DNA of 48,275 nucleotides from an uncultured Duncaniella sp. (GCA_910587165.1 CAJUKP010000017.1:1-48275), one strand, 5' to 3'. Shown: positions 1-7,751, counted from the stretch's first letter. The notes: generated by a model not told the origin, from the letters alone. Numbers and translations are program-made.

Positions 1-16
1 TGTGAATTATTTGTTG

Positions 17-50
17 CAAAATTAACCTTTTCTTTTAGAATGCAAATATA
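17..50 (-). promoter_or_regulatory. candidate minus-strand promoter for a gene left of the window
   Basis: Read on the minus strand, TTTG at 46-43 is followed after 18 bp by TAATTTTG at 24-17, close to the Bacteroidetes form TTTG-N19-21-TAnnTTTG. A second -7 like box, TATATTTG, lies at 50-43, with CTTG at 73-70. The gene it would serve starts outside the window, so this rests on motif match alone. Confidence 0.35.
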
Positions 51-74
51 ATAGGAGGACGCCGATTAACAAGT

Positions 75-273
75 AGCCGGGTACACCGTAGCAGAGCGTA
101 GGTGTGCCCGGTTAATTGTTCGCAAAAAAATCAGCGTCTGAAAGACGCCGGTTATCGTGGCTAATTGGCAAAGCGATTGCGCTAATAGTTCCGATAACCG
201 GCGTCTTTCAGACGCCTCTTCTTTTGGTTTCTCCTACCGGGCACACCTACGCTCTGCTACGGTGTACCCGGCT
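75..273. repeat. nested inverted repeat, unit 1
   Basis: Outer arms at 75-112 and 236-273 are perfect reverse complements (38 nt). Inner arms at 134-157 and 192-215 are also perfect reverse complements (24 nt). Each outer arm is itself a hairpin (an 11-nt stem with one mismatch around a 13-nt loop), and each inner arm contains the small hairpin GCGTCTGAAAGACGC. The whole could therefore fold as one long stem or as a string of small hairpins. No ORF of credible composition lies here. The type of element is unknown to me; REP/BIME-like intergenic repeats are the nearest analogy. Confidence 0.85.
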
Positions 274-284
274 ATGAGTAAATC

Positions 285-301
285 GGTGTCTTTCAGACAC
301 C
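285..301. repeat. short hairpin repeat (copy 1)
   Basis: A 17-nt perfect hairpin, GGTGTCTTTCAGACACC. It recurs at 593-609 and is a T-A variant of the GCGTCT...AGACGC hairpins in the neighbouring nested repeat, so both stem positions changed together. Confidence 0.75.
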
Positions 302-336
302 TTCCCTAACGGGGCAAATGTTGGTCAAAAACCGTC

Positions 337-575
337 AACCTCCGGACGCCGTATGCCCCGTTAGGGGCAATGCAGAGGTAGGCACGGGTGATAACCCGTG
401 TATCATGAAGACAATATAGCATGGCGTCGCGTAGCGCCGCTACTTGGGGACAAACTCACATCCTCGTTGCGGCGCTACGCGACGCTATTTTACCTTCAAA
501 TACACCAAATGCACGGGTTATCACCCGCGCCTACCGCTGCATTGCCCCTGACGGGGCATACGGCGTCCGGAGGTT
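337..575. repeat. nested inverted repeat, unit 2
   Basis: Arms at 337-401 and 511-575 are reverse complements over 65 nt with about four mismatches. An inner perfect inverted repeat of 17 nt lies at 424-440 and 469-485. Each long arm contains smaller hairpins (for example around GCCCC/GGGGC and CACGGGT/ACCCGTG). Same architecture as unit 1 with different sequence. Two short ORFs crossing it have no protein-like composition and are ignored. Confidence 0.85.
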
Positions 576-592
576 GCGGGTATGGGTAATGC

Positions 593-609
593 GGTGTCTT
601 TCAGACACC
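593..609. repeat. short hairpin repeat (copy 2)
   Basis: Identical 17-nt copy of the hairpin at 285-301, in the same orientation. The two copies flank the unit 2 palindrome like direct repeats. Confidence 0.75.
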
Positions 610-682
610 TTCATTTTCCGGATTAATAAGTGTCCGGAAGCCCTTTTTTGTTAAACTTTGTTACAAAGTCCCAATTTTATTG

Positions 683-710
683 TTTGGTTGGATTTTTTAG
701 ACTAAGTTTG
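683..710 (+). promoter_or_regulatory. candidate promoter for the secreted protein at 792
   Basis: TAAGTTTG at 703-710 fits the -7 consensus TAnnTTTG. The best upstream TTTG is at 683-686, only 16 bp away, shorter than the usual 19-21, so the -33 assignment is weak. It would give a leader of about 75 nt before the ATG at 792. Confidence 0.4.
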
Positions 711-791
711 CAACGAGTTTGCTTAGACACACTCTGTTGACACTGAAATTAACAACAATCAATAAACAATATTCACCTTAAATTCAACTCT

Positions 792-1817
792 ATGAGAAAA
801 ATCTTTACTCTCATGGCTGCAGCAAGCGTAGCTTGCGCGGTAAACGCCCAGTCCGTTGAAACATTCAACTGCTACAACGAGGACGGCACTCTCAAGGAAA
901 TCTTCGTTGCCAACCCCGACGCACAGCAGATGACCGTCATCGACATCTCCACTGCTTCCGTAAAAGCCGAGCAGACCTCTGGTCCCGTTACCGGTTTTAT
1001 TGATGGCTATGAGACTCCTCTTGAGAAAAACTATGACAACGGTTTCCAGCCCCAGGTCGGCGGCACAAAGAACGACCCCGTTGTAAAACAGTATCCCAAC
1101 GAGGAAGAACTCAAATTCAACTTCATTGTAGGTAAGGGCAACCCCGTCAACCTCGCGAAGATGAAATGGGAGGAGATCATTCAGGAAGGCGAGCCCTCCG
1201 GAAAATTCCGCGCTGACTGGAGTGATGCTTACTATAATCCCGATGGCTCCGCAGGTATGCCCGAGAACGGTACCTACCTCAAGTTCACACCCTCTGTTGC
1301 AGGTGAGCTCTGTGCTTTCTGCTGGGTGAACAAGGGCAACCGTCTCACCTACGTGGTTAAGCAGAGCGACATGAAGGCTATCCCCTACGGCGGCACCGAA
1401 GTGACCGTAAGCGGATGGGACGGCGGCGTGAAGTATGAAGCTCCCGAAGGCGATCCCTTCTTCAACTTCCCCATGTATCAGGAGAAACTGCAGACCAAGG
1501 CTCAGATTGCTGAGGCCAAGGGTGAGACTCCCGGAGAGAACGACGCATGGGTTCTCGGCAACGGTAACCAGCCCGTCCTCGCCTACATCAACGTCAAGGT
1601 TGTCGCCAACGAGACCTACTGGATCTTCCAGCAGAGCTCACAGATCGGTCTCAACAGCTACACCTTCACTCCTGATGGTGCAGGCATCGCCGGCATCGAG
1701 GCTGACCAGAACGCTCCCGTTGAGTACTTCAACCTCCAGGGCATCCGCGTGAACAACCCCGAGAACGGTCTCTACATCCGTCGTCAGGGCAACAAGGTAA
1801 GCAAGGTTATCCTCTGA
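792..1817 (+). CDS. secreted protein of unknown function with NLQG-type C-terminal tail
   Basis: 341 residues. The N-terminus (MRKIFTLMAAASVACAVNAQ) is a Sec signal peptide with a likely cut after VNA. I do not recognise the central region, which is rich in Gly, Pro, Asn and aromatic residues and looks like a beta-rich extracellular domain. The last 35 residues carry the tail FNLQGIRV...GLYIRRQG...KVSKVIL, shared with the proteins at 7847, 10023 and 29893 in this window. This tail resembles the C-terminal sorting domains of type IX secretion cargo in Bacteroidetes; that is an inference. The gene stands alone, with its own candidate promoter and a hairpin terminator directly downstream. Surface or secreted location is well supported; function is not. 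Confidence 0.85.
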   Translation: MRKIFTLMAAASVACAVNAQSVETFNCYNEDGTLKEIFVANPDAQQMTVIDISTASVKAEQTSGPVTGFIDGYETPLEKNYDNGFQPQVGGTKNDPVVKQYPNEEELKFNFIVGKGNPVNLAKMKWEEIIQEGEPSGKFRADWSDAYYNPDGSAGMPENGTYLKFTPSVAGELCAFCWVNKGNRLTYVVKQSDMKAIPYGGTEVTVSGWDGGVKYEAPEGDPFFNFPMYQEKLQTKAQIAEAKGETPGENDAWVLGNGNQPVLAYINVKVVANETYWIFQQSSQIGLNSYTFTPDGAGIAGIEADQNAPVEYFNLQGIRVNNPENGLYIRRQGNKVSKVIL

Positions 1818-1841
1818 TCCTAAGGACATAAATTAAAAACT

Positions 1842-1876
1842 GGCCGCAGTTTCCATCATCGGAAATTGCGGCCTTT
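1842..1876 (+). terminator. hairpin terminator after the 792 gene
   Basis: 13-nt arms at 1842-1854 and 1861-1873 (GGCCGCAGTTTCC / GGAAATTGCGGCC, one mismatch) with a 6-nt loop, followed only by a short TTT. It lies 24 bp after the stop codon. Confidence 0.6.
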
Positions 1877-1886
1877 AAGTTACCTG

Positions 1887-2025
1887 TCAGAAAAAGGATA
1901 CAAACGGACAAAAGGGGAAAAGGAACAGATCTTTATTTTTTGTTCAGATATAATCAGTCTGATGAATCTGAATTAAAAAAATCTGTTCCTTTTTCCCCTT
2001 TGTCTTTTTGTATCCTTTTCTCTGA
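1887..2025. repeat. long-stem intergenic hairpin element A
   Basis: Arms at 1887-1930 and 1981-2025 pair over about 44 nt with few mismatches around a loop containing ATCAGTCTGATGAATCTGAA. It lies between two convergent genes. A second member of the same family is at 23085-23220 with the same loop core and outer GGATACAAA, but different stem bases that still pair. It may act as a bidirectional terminator or be a small mobile repeat. Confidence 0.8.
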
Positions 2026-2036
2026 TCGGTATCTTC

Positions 2037-3281
2037 TTAATCAAGTTTATGTATCACGAGGCCGGAGCGGAGTTTCGGCTCGAACCATGTGGTCTTCGGG
2101 GGCATGATATTTCCGGAATCGGCAATATTCATGAGCTGCTTCATCGACACGGGATAGAGCGCGAGAGCCATCGCCATCTCACCGGAATCGACACGGCGCT
2201 TGAGCTCGCCGAGACCGCGGATGCCACCCACGAAGTCGATGCGCTTGTCGGAGCGGAGATCGTGGATGCCGAGAATGTCTCGCAGGATCAGGTCGCTCGA
2301 TATGGTCACGTCGAGAACACCGATGGGATCATTGTCGTCATACGTGCCGGGCTTGGCCGTGAGCGAATACCATCTGCCGCCGAGATAGAGCGAGAAATTA
2401 TGGAGCGCCGCAGGGCGGTAGATCTCCTCACCCTTCTCCTCGACAATGAAATGCGTGCCGAGAGCGGCGAGGAACTCCTCGGGCGAGAGACCGTTGAGAT
2501 CCTTCACCACGCGGTTGTAGTCGATGATGTTGAGATGGGAGGCGGGGAAGCACACCGCAAGGAAAAAGTTGTATTCCTCGTCGCCGCGGTGGGCGGGATT
2601 CTTGCCGGCTTTCTCATGTCCGACGAGGGCGGCGGCGGCCGAGCGGTGATGGCCGTCGGCTATGTAGAGATAAGGGATCGCATCAAACTCGCGTGTCACA
2701 GTCTCGATCATCTCCGGAGAGTCGATCACCCAGAAGTGGTGGCCGAACCCGTCGGGGGCGGTGAAATCATATTCAGGCTCACCCTTGGTGACATCGTCGA
2801 TCACCTGCTGGAGGGCGGGATTGTCAGGGAAGGCGAAAAACACAGGCTCGATGTTGGCATTGTTGATGCGGACGTGCTTCATGCGGTCCTCCTCCTTGTC
2901 GCGGCGGGTGAGCTCATGTTTCTTGATGCGCCCCTCCATATAGTCGGCCACATTTGCAGCCACGACAATGCCGTATTGTGTGCGGCCGTCCATGGTCTGT
3001 GCATATATATAATAGTGTTCCTTCTCGTCCTGCACGAGCCAGCCGTTGGCCTGGAAAGCGTTGAAATTCTCCACCGCCTTGTCATAGACCCTGGGGTCAT
3101 GCTCGTCGGTGCCGGGCTCGAAATCAATCTCAGGCTTGATGATGTGGTAGAGCGATTTGGGATTACCCTCCGACTCAATGCGCGCTTCCTCGGAATTGAG
3201 CACATCGTAGGGACGTGATGCAACACTCGTGACCATTCCGCGTGGCGGACGGACACCTCTGAATGGTTTGACTTTAGCCAT
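2037..3281 (-). CDS. DUF1015 family protein
   Basis: 414 residues, full length for the family. It begins AKVKPFRGVRPP, the usual family start, continues with SLYHIIKPEI (residues 43-52), and carries the hallmark ADGHHRS at 208-214. The family is cytosolic and widespread in Bacteroidetes and anaerobes, often beside serine-biosynthesis genes (serA/serC); those genes are not present here, and the biochemical role is not established. It lies 127 bp downstream of purA on the same strand, with a degenerate inverted repeat between them, so it may be read separately. The family call is firm; function remains open. Confidence 0.88.
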   Translation of the reverse strand: MAKVKPFRGVRPPRGMVTSVASRPYDVLNSEEARIESEGNPKSLYHIIKPEIDFEPGTDEHDPRVYDKAVENFNAFQANGWLVQDEKEHYYIYAQTMDGRTQYGIVVAANVADYMEGRIKKHELTRRDKEEDRMKHVRINNANIEPVFFAFPDNPALQQVIDDVTKGEPEYDFTAPDGFGHHFWVIDSPEMIETVTREFDAIPYLYIADGHHRSAAAALVGHEKAGKNPAHRGDEEYNFFLAVCFPASHLNIIDYNRVVKDLNGLSPEEFLAALGTHFIVEEKGEEIYRPAALHNFSLYLGGRWYSLTAKPGTYDDNDPIGVLDVTISSDLILRDILGIHDLRSDKRIDFVGGIRGLGELKRRVDSGEMAMALALYPVSMKQLMNIADSGNIMPPKTTWFEPKLRSGLVIHKLD

Positions 3282-3303
3282 AGATTCAAGGAATTAGATT
3301 GTG

Positions 3304-3381
3304 TATGGAAAAAGGAAACAAAAGGACAAAAGAGACTTTGAGAGACAGATTTGTTACCTTTCGTTTCCTTGTTTTCTTCAG
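3304..3381. repeat. degenerate long-stem inverted repeat D
   Basis: The segment near 3304-3335 (purine-rich, GGAAACAAAAGGAC) is an imperfect reverse complement of 3352-3381. Composition and layout resemble the long-stem elements at 1887 and 23085, but the pairing is clearly eroded. It lies between purA and the DUF1015 gene. Confidence 0.4.
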
Positions 3382-3408
3382 CAAGGCTCAGCCTTGGGGG
3401 TATGATAT

Positions 3409-4683
3409 TTATTTCTTACGTTCGATGGTCTGCTTGCGGTCGGGACCGATGGACACGATGGTGATGGGTGTGGCGAGCTCCTTCTCGAGGAATTCGATAT
3501 AGGCCTTGAACTCGGCGGGGAACTCATCCTCGCTCTGCATACGGGTCATATCGGTCTTCCATCCGGGAAGTGTGACATAAACAGGCTCGATGCCCTCCTC
3601 GATCGAATACGGGAACTGGCGGGTCTCCTCACCGTTGACACGGTAGGCCACGCAAGCCTTGATCTCGTCAAATCCGTCGAGCACGTCGCTCTTCATCATG
3701 ATGAGCTGTGTGACACCGTTGATCATTATCGCATAGCGCAGGGCCACGAGGTCGATCCATCCGCAGCGGCGCTCACGGCCTGTGACCGCACCATATTCGT
3801 GACCGAGGTCGCGGATGCGTTTGCCGGTCTCGTCGAAAAGCTCGGTGGGGAAGGGACCGCTGCCCACGCGTGTGCAGTAGGCTTTGAAAATGCCGAACAC
3901 CTCCCCGATCTTGTTGGGGGCCACGCCGAGGCCAGAGCAGGCTCCGGAGCAGACGGTGTTGGAGGAGGTCACAAAAGGATAGCTGCCGAAATCGACATCG
4001 AGCAGTGTGCCCTGGGCACCCTCGCAAAGCACGCTCTTGCCGGAGTCAAGAAGCCCGTTGATGAGAAATTCGGAGTCGACGATCTCGAAACCCTTGAGAT
4101 ATTTGATGGCGTCCATCCATGTCTTCTCGAGACCGGCGAGGGCAGCCTCGTCGGGAGTGGCGCCGAGAGCGGCGAGACGTGCGAGGTGGGCCGAACGGAG
4201 GGTGGCATATTTCTCATCGAAATTGTGGAACACGTCGCCGAGACGCAGACCGTTGCGCGACACCTTGTCGGTGTATGTGGGACCGATACCCTTGCCGGTG
4301 GTGCCGATTTTCTTGCCCCCCTTCGCAGCCTCGTTGGCGGCGTCGAGCAGACGGTGGGTTGGAGCTATGAGGTGGGCCTTCTTGGAAATGCGCAGGATAG
4401 AGCGCAGGTCGATGCCGCTCTTCTCGAGCTCTTCAGCCTCCTGACGGAAAAGCACCGGATCGAGCACGACGCCATTGCCGATGATATTGACCTGACCATG
4501 CTGGAAGATGCCCGACGGGATGGAACGGAGCACATATTTCTTTCCTTCGAATTCGAGAGTGTGGCCGGCGTTCGGACCGCCCTGGAATCTTGCCACCGCG
4601 TCATAGCGGGGAGTGAGCACATCCACTACCTTGCCTTTTCCTTCATCGCCCCACTGGAGCCCGAGAAGCACGTCTACTTTCAT
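3409..4683 (-). CDS. purA: adenylosuccinate synthetase
   Basis: 424 residues, the normal size. It joins IMP and aspartate using GTP to give adenylosuccinate, the first committed step to AMP. Sequence evidence: WGDEGKGK at 11-18 with catalytic Asp13, NAGHT with His41, and IGTTGKGIGPTYTDK, all at the classic positions. An in-frame ATG exists upstream at 4929, but the extra 82 residues overlap the Fur-family gene and are not protein-like, so I chose the ATG at 4683. It lies 35 bp downstream of that regulator gene on the same strand, so the two are probably one transcript. Confidence 0.97.
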   Translation of the reverse strand: MKVDVLLGLQWGDEGKGKVVDVLTPRYDAVARFQGGPNAGHTLEFEGKKYVLRSIPSGIFQHGQVNIIGNGVVLDPVLFRQEAEELEKSGIDLRSILRISKKAHLIAPTHRLLDAANEAAKGGKKIGTTGKGIGPTYTDKVSRNGLRLGDVFHNFDEKYATLRSAHLARLAALGATPDEAALAGLEKTWMDAIKYLKGFEIVDSEFLINGLLDSGKSVLCEGAQGTLLDVDFGSYPFVTSSNTVCSGACSGLGVAPNKIGEVFGIFKAYCTRVGSGPFPTELFDETGKRIRDLGHEYGAVTGRERRCGWIDLVALRYAIMINGVTQLIMMKSDVLDGFDEIKACVAYRVNGEETRQFPYSIEEGIEPVYVTLPGWKTDMTRMQSEDEFPAEFKAYIEFLEKELATPITIVSIGPDRKQTIERKK

Positions 4684-4718
4684 TTCTATTGTCTTATGTG
4701 ATGTTGAGAAACTGGTTT

Positions 4719-5192
4719 TTATTTTCTGGAAGAGCGTCCGGCCTTCCCGCGGCAGCGGGTGCAGGCACCGCTGACATATAGCTCGAAGAAGGCGGGTGAA
4801 AACGATGTGAAGCGCCTCAGCGACAGAGTGCGCGCAAGTTCGGGATCCTTGAGCTCGCGCACCTTTCCACACCGCGAGCACACGAGCCTGACCTTGAGCT
4901 GTCCGGCTGCCGGATCGGCCATCTCCCATCTCTCCGCGCGCCCTTCGAGCCTCACCTTGCGGGCTATGCCGGCGGCAGCGAAGAGCGACATGGCATTGTA
5001 GACAGTGGCCTTGCTCACGCGGAAACCGCCCGTCACGACCTTCTGCTCAAGCTCCTCGAGGCCAAACGGTGGCTTCAGTTCAAGTGCCGCTTCGAGAATG
5101 GCATATCTCTCGGGGGTGCGGCGCTTGCGGTGCAGGGCCAGATAGTCGTCGAGCGACCGGAGGGCGCGCTGTTTGCGCTTGTCTTCGTTCAT
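4719..5192 (-). CDS. Fur-family transcriptional regulator lacking the usual sensing histidines
   Basis: 157 residues counted from the ATG at 5192; a GTG one codon earlier (5195) is possible. The winged-helix part (about residues 10-90) includes VSKATVYNAMSLF, the Fur recognition helix. Two CxxC pairs (C105/C108 and C144/C147) match the structural zinc site of Fur proteins. The stretch before the first CxxC, normally HHxH in Fur and PerR, reads LKVR here, and the later histidine near SFSPAFFELY is also absent, so regulatory metal binding looks lost. Its target and signal are unknown; placement directly ahead of purA suggests, but does not prove, a link to purine synthesis. A strong promoter lies immediately upstream. 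Confidence 0.88.
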   Translation of the reverse strand: MNEDKRKQRALRSLDDYLALHRKRRTPERYAILEAALELKPPFGLEELEQKVVTGGFRVSKATVYNAMSLFAAAGIARKVRLEGRAERWEMADPAAGQLKVRLVCSRCGKVRELKDPELARTLSLRRFTSFSPAFFELYVSGACTRCRGKAGRSSRK

Positions 5193-5199
5193 CACTCCA

Positions 5200-5231
5200 C
5201 AAAATTACTACCAAATGGCGTATTTTCCAAA
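5200..5231 (-). promoter_or_regulatory. promoter for the Fur-family/purA operon
   Basis: On the minus strand TTTG (5231-5228) is followed after 20 bp by TAATTTTG (5207-5200), a full match to the Bacteroidetes consensus. Transcription would begin near 5194, within a few bases of the ATG at 5192, predicting a leaderless or nearly leaderless mRNA. Confidence 0.7.
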
Positions 5232-5245
5232 CATTTCACCCCTTT

Positions 5246-6295
5246 TTATATCCTGATGACACCCCTGGCGGTGAGGATGCGGAAGACGAGGTCTTTGAGA
5301 AGGGCATATTCGTCCTGGCGCGAACCTATACCCTTGCTGCGGGTGTCAAATTCCCTTATGGCCGAGATGATCTCGATGGTCTGCCTGACATTATAGGAGC
5401 GGGCGGCGGCCTCGTAGCTGCGGAGGGCCCAGGGCGATTTTAGCCCGAGGGCATCCATATAGCCCGCCTGTGTCTTATCACGGGTGTAATGATAGATGAG
5501 CAGGTTGGAAAACCTGTTGAACAGAGCCGAGGCAGTCATCACGGTGGGGTTGGCCTTGGGGTTGGCGGCGAAGTATGCCACGATGGCGAATGCCTTCGCG
5601 GCATTGCGGGAGTCGATGGCGTCGACAAGCTCGAAGTTGTTATAGTCTTTCGAGATACCCACATTCCTCTCCACAGCCTCCGGCGTCACCATTGCTCCGG
5701 GCCCGAGGATGAAGGCGAGTTTGTCTATCTCGTTGTAGAGACGGGCCATATCGGTGCCTATGAAGTCACGCAACATCGAGAGGGCCTTGGGATCCACCGT
5801 CAGCCCCTTCTCTTTCACCAGGTCGGCGATGGCGGGGAGTATGTTGCGCTCACTTATCTTCTTTGACTCGAATATCAGACCATGTTTCTTCACCGCCTCT
5901 ATCAGCTCCTTACCCTTGGCCTTGGCTCCGCGGCAGGCTATGACAAGCAGTGTGGTGGGATTGTGATGCTCCACGTAATGGTGGAGCCTGTTGAGCTGGT
6001 CGGCCCTCATGGACTGGGCTTCTTTCAGTATCACCACCTGGCGCTCGGCCATCATGGGGAAACGGCGGCAGACATCCATGACTGCGTCGGCCCCCGACTC
6101 GGGTCCGTAGAGAGTGTACATATTGAAATCCCGCTCCTCCTCGGGCAGGAGCGACTCGAAACGCTTGACGAGCTCATCAATGAAATATCCCTCCTCTCCG
6201 TGAAGGAGATAGACGGGCGAAAACTGTCCGGCGTTGATCTGACGGAGTATCTGCGGGTAAGTCGGTGATGAAGATGCTGGTGTGCTGGCGGCCAT
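5246..6295 (-). CDS. holA: DNA polymerase III subunit delta
   Basis: 349 residues, the usual size. HolA opens the beta sliding clamp as part of the clamp-loader complex during replication. Recognisable regions: the N-terminal SPVYLLHGEEGYFIDELVKR (degenerate P-loop region of the AAA+ fold), FPMMAERQVVILKEAQ, and the C-terminal part with QTIEIISAIREFDTRSKGI. An Ala/Ser-rich start (MAASTPASSS) precedes the fold. It is divergent from the HsdR_N gene at 6369, an arrangement I recall as common in Bacteroidetes. Confident. Confidence 0.93.
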   Translation of the reverse strand: MAASTPASSSPTYPQILRQINAGQFSPVYLLHGEEGYFIDELVKRFESLLPEEERDFNMYTLYGPESGADAVMDVCRRFPMMAERQVVILKEAQSMRADQLNRLHHYVEHHNPTTLLVIACRGAKAKGKELIEAVKKHGLIFESKKISERNILPAIADLVKEKGLTVDPKALSMLRDFIGTDMARLYNEIDKLAFILGPGAMVTPEAVERNVGISKDYNNFELVDAIDSRNAAKAFAIVAYFAANPKANPTVMTASALFNRFSNLLIYHYTRDKTQAGYMDALGLKSPWALRSYEAAARSYNVRQTIEIISAIREFDTRSKGIGSRQDEYALLKDLVFRILTARGVIRI

Positions 6296-6356
6296 GTCTG
6301 ACTTGGTTTATGCTGTAAAATTACGCAAATTTCGCCGAAAACCGAAAGAAAATCCC

Positions 6357-6364
6357 TAAATTTG
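6357..6364 (+). promoter_or_regulatory. candidate -7 box of the HsdR_N gene
   Basis: TAAATTTG ends only 4 bp before the ATG at 6369, so transcription would begin at or next to the start codon. The -33 element is weak (TTCG at 6331-6334, 22 bp away). Confidence 0.45.
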
Positions 6365-6368
6365 CCCT

Positions 6369-6806
6369 ATGCAACTCAATTTACCCGAAGCCGACCTGCG
6401 GCTGCGCGGCAACGGCGCCACCCGCGAGATATTCGATCCACTGCGACACAAATGGGTGCATCTCACCCCCGAGGAATGGGTGAGACAACACTTCACGGCC
6501 TATCTCGCCGGAGCCAAAGGTGTGCCCCCGTCACGCATGGCCAACGAGATTGCGATCACCCTCAACGGTACCACCAAGAGATGCGACACCGTGATCTATT
6601 CCCCCGGTCTGGAGCCGGTGGCCATCGTGGAATACAAGGCCCCGACAGTGGCCATCACCCGCGGGGTGTTCGAACAGATCGCCCGCTATAATCTCGTGCT
6701 CGGCACACGTTATCTCATCATCAGCAACGGGATCTCGCACTATTGCATCGGCTCGGGACGGCTCATCGACCATATACCCGACTACCGCGAGATGACCGGA
6801 GAGTGA
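6369..6806 (+). CDS. stand-alone type I restriction HsdR N-terminal nuclease-domain protein
   Basis: 145 residues, comprising only the HSDR_N domain with no helicase part. A PD-(D/E)xK nuclease pattern is visible: Glu60, Asp73 (RCDTVIY) and EYK at 88-90, followed by FEQIARYN and LIISNG. No methylase or specificity subunit is nearby, so it is not part of a type I restriction system here. Such short proteins are widely conserved beside holA in Bacteroidetes, and their role is not known to me; DNA repair or processing is a guess. Its last 25 bp overlap the 3' end of the convergent HAD gene. Confidence 0.85.
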   Translation: MQLNLPEADLRLRGNGATREIFDPLRHKWVHLTPEEWVRQHFTAYLAGAKGVPPSRMANEIAITLNGTTKRCDTVIYSPGLEPVAIVEYKAPTVAITRGVFEQIARYNLVLGTRYLIISNGISHYCIGSGRLIDHIPDYREMTGE

Positions 6807-7414
6807 GCGGCCCCCGCTATCGACATCAGCTCTGTGAGCGAATCCACACAGACAGCCCCGCCACACCGCGAGAGGTCCTGGGGATGGATGTTGCGGCCAC
6901 GCGAACGCAGAAGCACCACTTTCCACCCCAGCGCGAGGGGAGCAGCCACATCCTTGTCAGGATTATCCCCGACATACATGAAAGTCTCGCCCGGACACCG
7001 ATCCATAATGGCGCGGAATGCCCGGCCCCCGGCCTTGCCCTCCCCCACTTCGGCCGAAATAAACATCATGTCGGGCGCGATGAAACGCCCGAGGCCGAGG
7101 GCTTCGATCTTGTGACGCTGTGTCACACTCCGTCCGTCGGTGACAAGCGCGAGCCTGTGTCCGGCGTTTCTGAGCGAGGCCAAGGCATAGAGCGACTCCC
7201 ACGGAAGGCGGATGTCGGGGAAATGGGTGCGGTAGATAGCAAGCAGCTCATCCACAGGGAGGCCTGTGGAGTCAAATGCCTCCGCCGGAGTGGCCGCACA
7301 CATCATGGGACCAAGCAGATGCAGACCGTAACGCCGCCCGATGGCCCTGAAGGCCGACTCCACATAGTCGGCCTCCGGGAAGAGGGTGTCGTCGAGGTCA
7401 AATGCGACCACCAT
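6782..7414 (-). CDS. HAD-family hydrolase
   Basis: 210 residues. Motif I is DLDDT with nucleophile Asp6 and Asp8; motif II is VTDGRS; the conserved Lys is in RHKIEALGL; motif IV is YVGDNPDKD. A helical cap of about 70 residues lies between motifs I and II, so this is a C1-type HAD phosphatase. Substrate unknown; small sugar or nucleotide phosphates are typical. It starts 2 bp after the stop of the Dabb gene and is probably co-transcribed with it. Its 3' end overlaps the convergent HsdR_N gene. Confidence 0.88.
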   Translation of the reverse strand: MVVAFDLDDTLFPEADYVESAFRAIGRRYGLHLLGPMMCAATPAEAFDSTGLPVDELLAIYRTHFPDIRLPWESLYALASLRNAGHRLALVTDGRSVTQRHKIEALGLGRFIAPDMMFISAEVGEGKAGGRAFRAIMDRCPGETFMYVGDNPDKDVAAPLALGWKVVLLRSRGRNIHPQDLSRCGGAVCVDSLTELMSIAGAAHSPVISR

Positions 7415-7416
7415 GG

Positions 7417-7719
7417 TCAGAACTCATAGTCCACGCAGGCCCGCGCCTCCTTGTGACCGTCCAGAATCGCAGCGGCGGCCAGATGGGCCGGATGCTTGGC
7501 ATAGGTCTCCACCGAAGCCATGTCAGGCACCTCGGCGGTAAGCACCACATCCCATGTCTCGGCAGGGTTCTCATTGATACCCACTTCCATGGATATGAGA
7601 CAATCTATCACACCCGGGAGCTCAAGAAGAGCCTCCCTGAATCTGAGCGCCACCTCACGACGCTCCGCGGCATCGCCAGAAAGCTTGAACATGACGATGT
7701 GTTTAACCTTTTTCACCAT
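7417..7719 (-). CDS. Dabb (stress-responsive alpha/beta-barrel) protein
   Basis: 100 residues from the ATG at 7719; the longer frame upstream runs through promoter sequence and is rejected. KVKHIVMFKL at the start, a middle VGINENPAETWDVVL and a final YAKHPAHLAAAA...VDYEF are the usual Dabb pattern. These small cytosolic proteins form dimeric ferredoxin-like barrels, and most have no known reaction. First gene of a likely two-gene unit with the HAD hydrolase. Confidence 0.88.
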   Translation of the reverse strand: MVKKVKHIVMFKLSGDAAERREVALRFREALLELPGVIDCLISMEVGINENPAETWDVVLTAEVPDMASVETYAKHPAHLAAAAILDGHKEARACVDYEF

Positions 7720-7751
7720 AATGATAATCTGAATGTTTAAGTTACAGAATG

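Noticed and set aside
75..609. CRISPR array or phage attachment site
   Set aside because: The repeats are inverted and nested, not regularly spaced direct repeats with unique spacers, and there is no tRNA, integrase or cas gene nearby.
398..654. Short open frames across the palindromic region
   Set aside because: They read through inverted repeats, have no recognisable signal or domain, and exist only because the repeats lack stops.
2049..3218. 389-codon open frame opposite the DUF1015 gene
   Set aside because: Exact antisense of a firmly identified gene; composition (His/Glu/Val-rich) is that of a shadow frame in GC-rich DNA and no domain is visible.
6369..6806. Remnant of a type I restriction system
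   Set aside because: It is a complete small protein with intact nuclease residues and a close promoter box; there is no trace of the helicase, hsdM or hsdS.
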